Under the pieces are notes generated by a model that searched no databases, was not told the origin of the DNA, and worked only from the letters and a program-made list of their open reading frames with translations. The position numbers and the translations under genes were made by a program. Shown here in pieces: positions 21,940-34,495 of a stretch of 64,000 bases of DNA (position 1 is the stretch's first letter; every line of letters starts with the position of its first letter). The stretch is from Trichoderma breve (Eukaryota; Ascomycota; Sordariomycetes; Hypocreales; Hypocreaceae), in the NCBI RefSeq assembly GCF_028502605.1, contig NC_079233.1, positions 3,720,001 to 3,784,000 of the forward strand, given 5' to 3'.

Positions 21940-23269
21940 CGACCATTTGCTGCTCAACCTTTTTAAAAATTTGGAATATCCCTCTTTTTTTCTTTAATTG
22001 ATGATATACTACGAAGATGGATATTTGAGAAACGCGCTTCAAGTAATTGATGGGGTCAAGAAACCAGCCCCCGCTCATCACCTTGCCGCGAAACGGAAAT
22101 GCTTCTGACGCCTGAAGGGCGCCATGTTTTAATATACGAGTATACATTTGTCTATTCGCTGTCGATCACCGGCAGTTACAGGAAGATATATTAGTGGGTT
22201 GCGAAAGTTGTCACTATCAGACGGGACATGGCGTTTAGGGAGATGTGAAACTGGCAACGCAACAAAAGAAACTTGTGTATCAGCGAGTGTTGTGCGACAA
22301 GAAAAAACTGTCTTTAGGATAGCTTGGGGCATGGCCTTTTTTTTGTGTGTGTTTAATATTGGTTATTTTTTCTCCCTTTTTCTTTTCTATTTTCTTGTAA
22401 CAGCACCATTATGCGGTTCTACGCGATACACATATGAAATAGATGAGAAACTTGAAAGAATTAAAAGATCTTCATAGAAAGCAAACCCGGGAATCGGCAG
22501 ATGGGAAAACGCCACAATTACCAAAATGCAATTTGCACCTGCATGAGCGCGAGCAGCTAGAACCCGAGCTATTGAACGGGATTGTTTCGAACCACCTGCT
22601 AGCGTAGGGCTCCTCTCCAAAACGGCCCCTCTCCTTTTTCGGGGTTTGTGTGTTTTGTTGTTGGACGCGCCGGGAGGGAAGTTTTTCTTCATGGAACCGG
22701 AAAAATTGGGAATTTGGGGAGGGGCTTGCGTAATTGGTGCCGATAAGGGGTCGGAGGGACGGGGATTGTTTGGTGCGATGGGGGGTGTAGAATTTTCTAT
22801 GTGGTATTGTTAGCGGGTGTTTTTGGTTTGTTGGTTCGTAGGGCTGATGATGGTGATGCTGTGTTACTTATACTGTAAGAAGTAATCTGTAAAGTGTAGT
22901 ATATTCACAGGGTGAGTTTGAAAGATGCAGTGGTTTGGATGATGTATAATTGTGTCTTGTAACGTGTTGTGTACGCCCATGAGTTATTAGTATTATAAGG
23001 GTTTGTATATGTATTAGATCAAAGCTATCAATCGCTAAGAGACCTCCAGCCCAACTCCCTAAAATTCATCCATCGCTACCAAAGGTCTAGGCTGCATTTC
23101 ACAGGCAGCTCAAGAGAATAAATATTGTACCTATAAAGTTCTGCAAATTAGTAGGCAAGTAAACGCAACGCCAGAAGAGGTACGGAGAACTGCAAAGCCC
23201 GGCAACCCGAAAACCCGCAGGCAAAATAATCCTTTTTTCACCATCAAAAGTCCGCACAAGCAAATCAAA
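21940..23269. other. Convergent 3' region, T-rich
   Basis: The 1330 bases between two convergent genes hold only short open frames (such as 22387-22692 on the minus strand) without motifs. Long T runs near 21985 and 22340-22390 and G/T-rich sequence near 22700-22850 look non-coding. Confidence 0.5.
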
Positions 23270-25380
23270 TCAATCCACGTCTTCCATCTGACCGTCATAC
23301 CGCGATCCCGAGCCGCTGCCATGCCTAAGATGCCAAATGCCGCGCCGTACATCCTCAAACGTAGCCTGGTCCTCCAAGCCTAGAGCACGGGCTAGCACCT
23401 CAAGATCGCTCGAGGCCAAGGCCGCATGTCTTGTCCCATCAACCGGTATCGACAACATGGCAGGGTTGCCATTGGTGCTCCACGTCACATCAGATCCAGA
23501 GCACTTAGTGCCGTTGTTCCCGCCCTCTTCGTCATTGCGTTTGCTCTTTTCGAGCATGGCGAAGCGTAGGCCCACTTCAGTAACGGTGACGAGGATACTC
23601 AGGACGATAAGAGCTATGATGATCCATGTGATGTAGCTCATCTTGGCATCGGCATCCGATTCGGAGAGAATCTCTGCGAGATCCAAAAACACACGGCAAC
23701 GCTCGTTGAGGACTTTGATACGAAGGTCAATCTCCAGATACTCGCGGATAGCTTCGTACAATGGATGCAGAGTAGGCTCAGAATCCCAAAAGAAATTAGG
23801 CACGTCGAGGATATTTGATGCTATTACGTCAGGTCAGTTGAAATTTCCCTGATGAAAGCAGATAGATAAAGGGAGGGGGTGCACATACAAAGATTAATAT
23901 CCACGCGGCTCTTAAACAGCCGGCCCATGATCTTGACAATTTCAGCCCTAGTCATGCCCAGCTCTCCTGTCAATGCCAGTGTCTTGGGGACGTGCTGCGC
24001 ATCAAGCATCGTCTCGCTCATCCTCTCTTCGAAAAAGCACAGCTTGGTACTCTGCGCAATTGCGTGGCTAATGGTCAGCTTGATCATATGATCAGATCGG
24101 GGCAGCAACGTAATCATGTCGTTGAAGATTCGCGGCCGCTGAACATCGGGACTATATTCGAAATGGAATTCTTCCGTCTCATAATCGCCCTGATCCAGAG
24201 GCCGTGAAAGCAGATTGACGCCGTCTTCAGCATCGGCAAAGGTTAGATCCGCGAGAATGTCTTTTTCTTGGTGCTCCGTAAAGTTCCAAAATACAACCAC
24301 TCCGTACGAAAAGACGAACATCTCTGCAAAGTTCTTTGCATCAGGCGCCAGGCGACTCATATGTGAGGCAATGCCGTCGTCGATGGGAGGATAGGAGCCT
24401 TGTGGTGACAAAAGGCTATCGTCGGGCGATGAAGAAGGGTCGGCAAACGCAGAAGGCTGTCTCTGGCCATTGCTGGAGTCGTCGGTAGCAGAAGTGTAGG
24501 CGTCGTGGTCAAAATAACCCTCGTGGTGATCTCGCTGTTCGCTACGCTCAATTTCCAAGTCCAGCACAGTTTTTCCTGTCCCGGGCGTCTTCAGTATTGG
24601 TCGACTGCGTACTCGATAGCCTTCAATTCCGTTCATCAGCGGGAGGGCGTATATGGCATACAGACAATCATCGTAGATCTTGGTCTTGGCCTCGTGTTTC
24701 TTCCTCAAAAATTCCGCCGTCTCTTTTGTCTTGAACGCTTGCGCAGTGCAGTATGCCGTCAGTCGGCTGACTTTGTCTGTCCTCTGCATTTTGGGTAGCC
24801 GTTCTGCATAACTCTTGCCGCGGATACCGCCCCTTTTCCGGAGCACATCCAGCTCTTCGTCTCTCAATGGCCGGCGTGTCTCATCCTGTAAGCTCAAATT
24901 GATCGCTGCCTCTCCCTCAAATTCCTCGTCTTCTTCATCCCGTTCATCGGTGACGGGCAGCAGGACGAGCTTTTCGCTAATTTTAGTAGTTCGCGAGGGG
25001 ATCGGCTTGCCGGTGCGAGATGGGAGGTTTGGCAGGCCGCCGGCCGTGATCCGTCTATTGCCCGAAGGAAGGCCGCCAGAAGTATGCGGCCTCTGTGTTG
25101 GCATCGGCGGCCCTCGAGGCTGGCCGGAAGGAATTTGGGAATCGTGCTGGAGAATGTTGTCGACCGTCATGAATCGCATCGGCGTCCGCCCAGGGGCACC
25201 GGACGATGTGCCCGGGCGCCGTGGCGATCGTCGCTGGTCCGCCCTCTCTCTTGCATCCGTGACCTAGTTCAGCAATGGTCAGTTGATGACAATTCGTCGC
25301 ATCAATTGAGACTGAGCGCTTCCGAGCTCGATGGCTGTCCAACGTACCAGGACGGAAGGTCTCTGTTGCTTCGCCGACAT
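23270..25380 (-). CDS. RMD1: Rmd1/Sif2-like DUF155 membrane protein
   Basis: Member of the DUF155 family that includes yeast Rmd1, required for meiotic division, and S. pombe Sif2. Minus-strand exons 25380-25348 (11 codons), 25263-23889 and 23820-23270 give 652 residues. The first ~120 residues are basic, Pro/Gly/Arg-rich and disordered. RLTAYCTAQAF at about 155 begins the conserved region; FVFSYGVVVFWNF, RSDHMIKLTISHAIAQSTKL and GRLFKSRVDINLSSN are the core DUF155 blocks. WDSEP and an extended coiled helix follow, then one membrane segment at about 533-556 (ITWIIIALIVLSILVTVTEV), as in Rmd1. The tail after it is cytosolic and family-variable. The second intron splits the NLSSN block with an in-phase join. 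Biochemical function of the family is not established. Confidence 0.88.
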
Positions 25381-26937
25381 GATGGGCACCGACGAGGCTC
25401 TGGAGAATTCAAAGACAATCTCCTTCCTACTCTATACAATGAAACGATGCGAGCAGGCTATCCCGTGAGATGCGAAACACGTGGAGTCGTCAATTCGATT
25501 GCCGTGCAAAGTTGAGCCGCGTCTAAATCTGAAAGTTTGACGAGAGGTCGCCAGCTTTGCTACTAGCGGCGGTGGTGACCTCATACTTTGGTGCAGCCCC
25601 AATTTTGCATGCACATGTTTATGCTTTACCGTTAATCAGAGCTACCCTGGAGCTACGAGGAATTTACACGTTTGCTGCTTTCTAACCTCTAGCAATCAGA
25701 CCTCACTAAGACGAGAGACGGTAGCTTAAAATAGAATCAGCTTTTTATTCGAGGGTAAAATCTCTTCTTGCTGATGGATATCTTCCATTTGTTCATAGAA
25801 GCAGCTGATACACATGGGTCCTGGGAAAAGTGGCACCGGTTGGGAGTGGATTGAGAGTCTTTAGGAATCTTCGAGCTACACCTTGTCAATGTCATGTTGG
25901 CCAATAGCACATGAAACACACCGTAAGTTTTTGGTGAGATCATATGCCACTAGTTTTAGAGTTGAAGGCATCTCGATTGGCTGCCTAAGGGGAGATTTGC
26001 CGTTATGCTTGTCTAGGGTCGGGCACATGCATTGAATACCTTTGCGATGCTTCTAGATTGGAACTTGTCCAGCAAACTCTTATCCCTTTCTGCAGGACAT
26101 CCTGATGTACATATTCAACAGATATTTGAGCAGGTTCGTGTGTGTAAAGGCACCTAGTCGTAGTTCTCCAACCCTGTCCGGAACTCAGGAGCATCAACCG
26201 AGAAAATCATCTTCCCCACCCCTATTCCAGCATCACGCCGGGAAGCTTGGACTCTGTCATTAAAATCGTCATATCGGATCCCTACTCCATCGTTTTAGAT
26301 AGATTTGTCTCGTGATTTACCTGCAGAAGCATGTACATAATGCAAGCAAGCAAAGCAAGCATGGCTTACAGCGGCCTTGAGGGCGCCGCGCTGGAAAAAA
26401 ACTGGAGACGCCGGGCAATCTCAGCCAATGACGCGGCGCCAAAGCCAGCGTTGCTAGGTGGTTGTCCCGGCTGTTTGTTTACATTCGCTGCCCAACGGCA
26501 ATGCAGCTTTAATGCAACACAGACCCCGCGCTGTGGTTATCCCCTGCTCTGCCGGCGCTTCCAGGTACTGTAGCTGCTACTAGCACAGGTAAATATTATT
26601 GCTGCTCGGAAAAATCAAGAAACGAAAAACATCCATCTGTGACGGCATCCGCATTGCTGGAGCGGCATCTGGGCTCAAACTCGGACTCGCACACACACCC
26701 ACGGCTCCTTTTGTTGACACTGGGCCCTCCCCACGCGCATGTCTTAAAAGTCTATTCTTTCTTGCCTCGCGCCGGTTGCTCGCATTCCTTTCATCTTGAA
26801 CCTCCAGCCGTCGCAGGAAGGATGTCTTGATAGCGCTGCACAGAGTTTTCTAATACCCCAGCACAACACGCAAGATAGACGCGATATAGGTGCTTACTCT
26901 AACCTCAGCCCTACTGGGCGAGACAGCATCAGCCAAC
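25381..26937. promoter_or_regulatory. Divergent promoter region of RMD1-like and IQGAP genes
   Basis: No gene is supported in 1557 bases. The right part (about 26500-26937) is probably the leader of the IQGAP gene. Near 26335-26360 there are short CAAG-type direct repeats. Open frames at 26331-26573 and 26599-26799 have no motifs. Confidence 0.5.
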
Positions 26938-29900
26938 ATGTCGTCGTATCGAAATAGTCCCCGGCGGGACTCCCACGCCATCGATCTGTCTGCCGCCAAC
27001 TCCAACATCAATCGCAATAACTCAACAACGTCATCGGCATCCTCCGGCTACTCCTACACCTCTGACCACAGCATCCACAGCCAGTCCACGTCCGCAAGTA
27101 GCATTTATGGATCAGTTGGCCACAAGCGCGGCCAGAGCGATGTCATATCCAGAGCACGACTTTTCGAGACCGGCGACTCGAGCAGCGCCGGTTCTGGTAG
27201 AGGCCAGGATAACATATATGGCTCAGTCCGGCAATCGCTTCGCCCGCTGCCGCGAACCCCAACGGCCTCTTCCATCGAAGCCCCAGCGACACCACCTCAC
27301 GGTTCCAAGCAGCCGCGCGAGCGAGGCCAGAGTATAGACATTGGCCGATTATCACTATCCCAGAACGATAGCGTCGCCTCGCCCACAGTGCCTTCGCGGC
27401 CTCTGCCAGCACGGCCAAACTCCATGTACATGTCTCGAGGCGAGCCTGCGATTCCGGAAGATGCAGTCATGGCGCCTACGCATCATGGCCATTCTCACTC
27501 CCATAGCGCTCATATAGCCCGCCCTGATCTTGAGCGGCTGGGTCGATCTTCTACAAGCCAGCTTCGGACGCTCTCTCAGCTTGCAAAATCCGAGGACGCG
27601 GAGGACTTCAAAATCAACTCGCCTGCACAGGAAGTAGTTGGACTTCGAGGCCGGCGTAGGCTGCAGCGCACCGATAAGACAGCTGGCCGCGCCAAGACGA
27701 ACTATGGATGGGAAGGGCGCAATTGGATGGACAAGCAGCGCAGGTTCCTCCAGGCGTACGAATACCTTTGTCACATTGGTGAAGCCAAGGAGTGGATCGA
27801 AGATGTCATCCAGCAGACTCTCCCACCCATTGTTGAGCTGGAGGAGGCATTGCGAGATGGCGTTACGCTGGCAGAAGTGGTGGAATCTCTAAACCCCGAG
27901 CGACGTTTCCGGATATTTAGAAACCCAAAGCTGCAGTTCCGACACTCTGACAATATCGCCATTTTCTTTCGATACCTGGATGAAGTGGAGCTGCCCGACC
28001 TCTTCCGTTTTGAGCTTATAGACCTCTACGAGAAAAAGAATATTCCCAAGGTCATCTACTGTATTCACGCTCTGAGTTGGCTTCTCTTTCGCAAAGGGAT
28101 TGTTGATTTCCGCATCGGCAACCTCATCGGCCAGCTGGAATTCGAGCACCATGAACTGGAGGCAATGCAAAAGGGATTGGATATGCTTGGAGTTAACATG
28201 CCCAGCTTTGGCAACATGGGGGCTGATTTTGGCGTTCCTGAGCCGGAACCAGAGCCGGAACCTGAAGAAACCGAAGAAGAGAGGATCGAGCGCGAATTAG
28301 CAGAGAACGAAGATGTCATCATCGACTTCCAGGCACAGCTTCGTGGCGCGCTGCTCCGACTCAAGCTTGGAGAGATGATGCAAGGATTCTGGGATGAGGA
28401 GCAGTGGCTGATTGACCTGCAATCAAGAATACGAGGCAACTTTACCCGCGAGATTATGAACTATCGAATGCAGATGAGACAATCCGCCATTCTCGTCCAG
28501 AGCCTTGTCCGTGGATTCCTTGTTCGGAAGGGGCTCAAGAAGAGCGACCAAGCCAGGAAAGCTGCAGAGCCTGCTATTTTGGCCTTCCAGAGCATGCTTC
28601 GAGCGCAAAAGGCACGCAACGAAATGCAAGGCCTCAAGTCTACGCTGTCTCGTTGTGATGCCCCGATTAGGGCAATTCAAGCCATGTCCAAGGGCTTTCT
28701 GCTCCGCCAATCTCAAAATGTGCAGCAGCAGGAGACGAAGAAGGCTGCCAAAGAAGTCCAAAATCTTCAGGCGCTTGCCAGGGGAATGCTGACGCGGTAC
28801 AAAATCAGCAAAGACCTATGCGAACTCGAGGAGCACACGCCAATGGTTGCCAGCCTTCAAGCCGCCGTCAGGGCAACATTGGTTCGAGCAAGAATTGAAC
28901 AGCAACAACAGGATCTCCAGTCCTTCACAGACGTATTTACTTCCTTACAAAGTGCGATCCGCGGACGTGCCGCCCGAGATGAACAAGAGGTTCTCAAGGC
29001 CGAGCTGGCCAATCATGTACCCGCGATTGGACAACTTCAGGCTGCAATGCGAGCTGCCGCCGTGAGGAGAGAAATCACAACTCGTCTTGATGACTTGAAA
29101 GAAAACGAGCCTGCCGTTATTGAACTCCAAGCACATATTAGGGCCATGTTTGAGAGGCAAAAGGTGTTGGCAATTCAGGATCAACTTGATGCTGAAGAGC
29201 CTGCAATCATCGACCTGCAAAGCCACATCCGAGGTTTCCTTTGTCGTCAGTATCACTATGCCTTGTTGGATGAGCTGTCATCCCATGATGCAGCGACCGC
29301 CGAGTTCCAAGCCATCCTTAAGGCTATGATGGAGCGTGCAAGAATTGACGACCTACTTACGGAGCTCCTCGAGGAAGAAGATTCCATTGTCATTTTCCAG
29401 GCAGCTGCCAAGGCTTTCCTCATTCGACTTCGGTTCGAGGAAAAGAAACGATTTTACGAGGAGAATATGAAAAAGGTCATCAAGATCCAGAGTTTTGTAC
29501 GTGCCAAAGTGCAAGGCGAGGCGTACAAGAGCCTTACTACGGGCAAAAACCCGCCTGTCAGCGCTGTCAAGAACTTTGTGCACCTGCTCAACGACAGTGA
29601 TTTTGACTTCAATGAAGAAGTCGAGTTTGAGCGGATGCGGAAGACGGTGGTCCAGCATGTGCGCCAGAATGAGATGTTGGAGCAATACATCGACCAACTG
29701 GATATCAAGATTGCTCTCTTGGTCAAAAACAAGATTACTCTCGATGAAGTCGTGAGACATCAGCACACATTCGGCGGAACCTCGATGGGCCTCCTGGCCA
29801 ACTCGACTATCGCGTCAACCAACCAATTTGATCTCAAAGCGCTCAACAAGAGCTCCCGAAAGAAGCTGGAGTCTTACCAGCAGCTGTTTTTCAGTCTCCA

Positions 29901-32002
29901 GACGCAGCCCCATTATCTCGCCCGCCTGTTCAAACACATCCGCGTGCAGGTGACGGCTGAAAAGGACAGCAGACGCATTGAGCTTCTTATGATGAGCCTC
30001 TTTGGTTACGCCCAGAAGCGACGAGAGGAGTACTACCTTTTGAAGCTGATTGCCCGATCAATACGAGAGGAGGTTGAAAGTACAACAAGTGCGCTGGAGT
30101 ACTCTCGAGGCCATTACTTTTGGACCAAGCTGCTTGCTAACTACACACGGTCCCCTCGGGATCGAAAGTATCTCCGGTCCCTTTTGGGACCCTTGATTCG
30201 CGACAACATTATTGAGGACCCGGCACTCGATCTGGAGAGTGACCCTATGCAAATCTACCGATCCGCCATCAACAATGAGGAGCTGCGGACAGGAAGGCCT
30301 GATCACCGGCCCCTAGATGTCCCCCGCGAAGTTGCCATCCGCGATCCGGAGACGCGACGCCTCTTCATCGACCATTTGCGAGACTTGCGAGAGATTTGCG
30401 ACCAGCTGTTCTCATCCTTGGAAGAACAAGTGCATAAAATGCCCTATGGTCTCCGGTTCGTCTGCAGCGAAATGTTCCAGGCCCTGCGCCAGCATTTCAC
30501 GCGCGAGCCGCCAGAAAACTTGCTGCAAATGGTGTCCCATTGGCTGTGGAAGTTTTACCTCCAGCCAGCTGTTACCATGCCTGAGAATGTGGGCGTCATT
30601 GACAAGTCGCTCAGCCCTCTTCAGAAGAGGAACTTGGGCGAGGTTGCTAAAGTGGTCGGTCAAATCGCGCTGGGCCGGCCATTCGGCGGCGAGAACATCT
30701 ACCTTCAGCCCCTGAATGCGTTCATCGGCGAATCCATCGAGCGCCTGCAGCAAATCACCAACGACCTCATCAATGTGCCCGACGCTGAGAGAACGTTTGA
30801 CATTGACGAGTTCAACGACCTATACGCGAAAAACAAACCTACCTTGTACGTCAAGATGTCGGATGTCTTTGCCATTCACAATCTGGTGGCGCAAGAGCTT
30901 ATGGTCATGGCTCCAACCCGGGATGACGTCCTGCGCGAAATCATGCAAGATCTGGGCAGCGCCAAGAGCAATGAGAGTGAAATGAGTGCGGCGGGATCGG
31001 CGGATATTCAGATGTTCCTGACCCCCAGGCTTCACGACCTTGAAGATCCCGAGGCGGATATCAAGGCTTTGTTTATGGAAACAAAGCGGTGCGTTTTGTA
31101 CATTATTCGAGTGCAAACCGGAGCCAATCTGTTGGAAATTTTGGTCAAGCAGATTACGGTTGAAGATGAGGAGAAATGGGAAGCACTTCTGCGAGAGGAT
31201 TTTGCGGACACCAACTCACGAGGGGCGTATTCAGATACTAAGATGGCTGACATCACCTCCATGTCCTACTACGATCTCAAGCGAACGGCTCTGGAGAACA
31301 TTATGCAGCTGGAGCAGATGGGAAGGATTTCAAAACAGAATCAGTACCAAGACGTGCTTAACGCTATTGCCAGCGATATCCGGACCCAGAGCCGCAGACG
31401 TGTTCAGAGGCAGCGAGAATTGGACGGCGTGCGCCTGACGCTTGCCAACTTGACTGAAAAGGCCAAATACCTGGAGCAGCAGCGTAAAAGCTACGACGAT
31501 TACATTGAGCAGTCAATGAAGACACTTCAGAACAAAAAGGGGTAAGTACATCTTTTCCACTTAGTATGTGGTGTTAAGGCAATGAGAAGCTAACAGTGAG
31601 ATGTAAAATAGACGAAAGAGGTTCCTCATGCCATTCACCAAGCAGTACAACCATCAGCGAGAGCTTGAACGTAGTGGCCGGGTGCCAAAGTTCGGAAGCT
31701 ACAAGTATAGCGCGCGAGCACTGTCAGAAAAGGGCGTTTTGGTGTCATGGAGCGGAACGGCCGACCGCGAATGGGACAAGATTGACATCACAATCTCGTG
31801 TGACCAGGTCGGTGTGTTTGCCATTGAGGGAACTCGAAGCCACATCCAGATACCCGGAGCAACAGCTCAAGTACCGATTGAGGACATGCTTCAGGCACAG
31901 TTTGAAGCGCACCAGTTCATGACGCTGTTTGAGGGTACCCTCAAGCTCAACGTGAACCTGTTACTGCATCTTATTTACAGGAAGTTTTACCGTACGCAGT
32001 GA
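26938..32002 (+). CDS. IQG1: IQGAP / Ras-GAP-related cytokinesis scaffold (Rng2/Iqg1-like)
   Basis: Large scaffold that links actin, calmodulin and myosin light chains at the septum and assembles the contractile ring. Exons 26938-31541 and 31612-32002 give 1664 residues. The first ~240 residues are Ser/His-rich and disordered. A calponin-homology domain occupies about 265-390 (LEEALRDGVTLAEVVE, DNIAIFFRYLDEV). An acidic patch precedes a long array of degenerate IQ motifs at about 460-865 (repeating LQAxxRAxxxR units). A RasGAP-related domain follows at about 1000-1260 and the RasGAP C-terminal domain at about 1430-1660. As in other IQGAPs, the arginine-finger motif of active RasGAPs is not evident, so it probably binds rather than inactivates GTPases. 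I chose the ATG at 26938; the frame is open upstream to 26890 but only through a GTG codon. Confidence 0.94.
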
Positions 32003-34495
32003 TAAAACAACAACACCTGGTGGATGGGATTGGGCAGGGCGGACAGGAGCCGCTGATGGGTGTGGTTATCATTCAAGGAACGTTGGAGCGAGGCGAACTG
32101 AACATGCGCGGTGTTTGACGGAGTTGGGATTTTGCATTTTTGAAAGACTGGCTGGGCGGGATTTAATATATCCAGGGAAACTACTACCTAACTATACATG
32201 ACTGAATATGCGCATGCAGCTTATGGACATGGGAAATGATGAGGAGGGAGGCAAAAGAGGAGAAGGGGGAGCCAGATTCTAGAGGTGGAAAATGGCGGGC
32301 AGGCTGACAAGGGTGAGGGTATGATAGTCGTCATCATCATTGTCATCGGTTACATATAGTAGATTTCTCTGCTGTAGGATACTTTTTTTTTTCTTGTATT
32401 TGCTTTGCTCTGATGGCGATGAGTCTTGGATGGGGGAGGGGAGTGGCTGTTTGGGTTGAATATAAGGAGTGATGAGTAATTCTACGTATTTACTTAATCG
32501 ATTATATGTGTGTATATCGGCGTATAAGCGATGTCTAATGAAATCAACGGCGCGTAGGTTGATTGTTGAAAAGAGATATCGGATCGTGATCGATTATCTG
32601 GTATATGGCCAAAGTAATATCGTGAGCTGACATATTAATTGTTGTGGTGTATAAGCTTTTACATGTATTGGATAGACTCATAAGTTTGTATATATCATGT
32701 TGAATAGAACTGGGATCATGATCGTCTGGTATTATATGCCTAAAGTAATATCGTGAGCTGACAGAGTAAGTGTTGTGGTAGCTAAGCTTTTAAATATTGG
32801 ATAGACTCATAAGTTTGTATATATCAAGTTGAAAAGAACTGAGACTCCTGATAATCGTGTAGATCTTCATCCCGACCATGCCGCACTCGAGTCAGAGTTG
32901 GCGGTGAGTTTTCATAGTTTCGACCGAAACAGCTGACTTTGACGCTCATCTCTCACTCATTCCCTGAGTCTGAGAGGCGGTCAAACAAAGAGTGTTTTGA
33001 AAGTCAAGAGGTCGTCGTCAGCGCATGAAACGCCTCTCAGCCGGTCATTGTGATCGACAGAAGGTTGGATCACTATACATATTACATAGTTGATTGGACA
33101 CACAACACAGTCAATGCGGATTTCAGGGTCTTTTTTGCTTCTAATAGAATCAACACGAAAAGTGTGTTTTGTCAGCTTCCATCGCCACAAGCTAGTCATT
33201 GGCAGTAGTAGTTGCTTTTCCCCCACATGCAGCAAAGCAATTAGCTTATACAGTCCTCGGGCGGAGAAGATTATACGGTGCTTGTGTATTGGTAACGCAG
33301 CAGCAGCACGCGTTCGCACGCCTACAGAGGTCTAGATCACGCAATCGGTGGGAATTTTGGTGAAATTACGATGGCAAGTGGGAACAAAAAAAAAAGAGGG
33401 AACAATTCTTGGAGACGTGGGGAAGAGCGAATTGACCAACCAGAGGATGGGCGATGCCTAATTGAGCAGTTTTCCAAGGGTCCTGAGGGGGGAAATAAAT
33501 AATCTCCAAGGAAAATAAATACGGAGTAGTAAGTGCGTATTAAGTACGCTGGAGGCTGGAGAGAATGGGATTATCTGGCGCTTGCGCAGGGGAGATTGGG
33601 CTTGAATGCTGGCGTCCATGTGACCCGAAATGGGCTCGGCAATAATCAGAACAGCGATAAGCGTGTGTTGTTGGGGCCGGAAGTTGTTGGACTTTTCGGG
33701 TCGTCGCTTATTATCGCATTGAGGCTACACAAAAACAAAGAGGGAAAATGTGAACGAAGGGGAACTGACGATGACAGGGTTGCAACCCACGATAATGCTC
33801 TGCCACCACATAGTTTTTTGTTCTGCTGTGTCGGTCAGCCTCCCACCACATCGGAGCAGCTGGAATGGAACATGGCCACAAAGTCAGTTTGCCTGATTAG
33901 CCGCTACTTTCGAGGTGCCAGAGGTGCTGCAACACAAACAGAGTCTGACGGATCTAATTTTATGCACCAAGGTGAGGTGAGGATGCATACAGTGTCGAGA
34001 GAGCTACAAACTAGAACTAGTAGCTTCCATCTCCGTATGCAGTCTCTTGCGTGCTCGCGTGATGATGCCATTCAACGCCGGAAGTCGGGGCTCGTTGTCT
34101 TCTCCACATAGGCTAGCAATATTCATATAAGGATGGGCTGGATGCGAGACGCACGCGCCAGGCTTGGTTTGTGAACAGATCTCTTTTTTTCTTATCTGCC
34201 TTCCTCCACGAAGAGAAGTGCGCCGTGTGCCTGGTTTATTGAATCTTTTATATAATACTGGTGGAATTTTAAGTGAACAATCTGATATCACGTCTCACCT
34301 TCACTTACTTACTCTCCCGTCTTGGTGCCACTTCATTCCGTGTCTCAGACCTTCGGAAATACTAGCACGATAAGACTCAGACAAAAGACTAATTGTCTTT
34401 TTTTTCTCCTTTTCATCCTGACGGCATATCTTTATTTTAAACTACAGTGAAAAAAAAAAGATATCCTATTTGGTGCCGTCAAAACTACAACCGCC
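32003..34495. other. AT-rich gap with a degenerate tandem duplication
   Basis: The 2.5 kb between IQGAP and the sulfatase gene are AT-rich and hold no recognised gene. Open frames at 33533-34111 (+) and 32981-33319 (-) lack motifs. A two-copy repeat is annotated separately at 32581-32842. The last ~300 bases include T-rich and A-rich stretches that probably form the sulfatase promoter and leader. Confidence 0.5.
32581..32842. repeat. Two-copy degenerate tandem repeat, unit about 130 bases
   Basis: Copy one runs from about 32581 to 32712 and copy two from about 32713 to 32842. Blocks shared without change include a 22-base stretch at 32611-32632 and 32742-32763 (core GTAATATCGTGAGCTGAC) and about 30 bases at 32667-32697 and 32796-32826 (core GGATAGACTCATAAGTTTG). 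Between them the copies differ by substitutions and small indels. No terminal inverted repeats or coding content are seen. Confidence 0.85.

Noticed and set aside
26890..26937. Upstream extension of the IQGAP reading frame
   Set aside because: The extension begins with GTG; the ATG at 26938 has a good context and fits the family.
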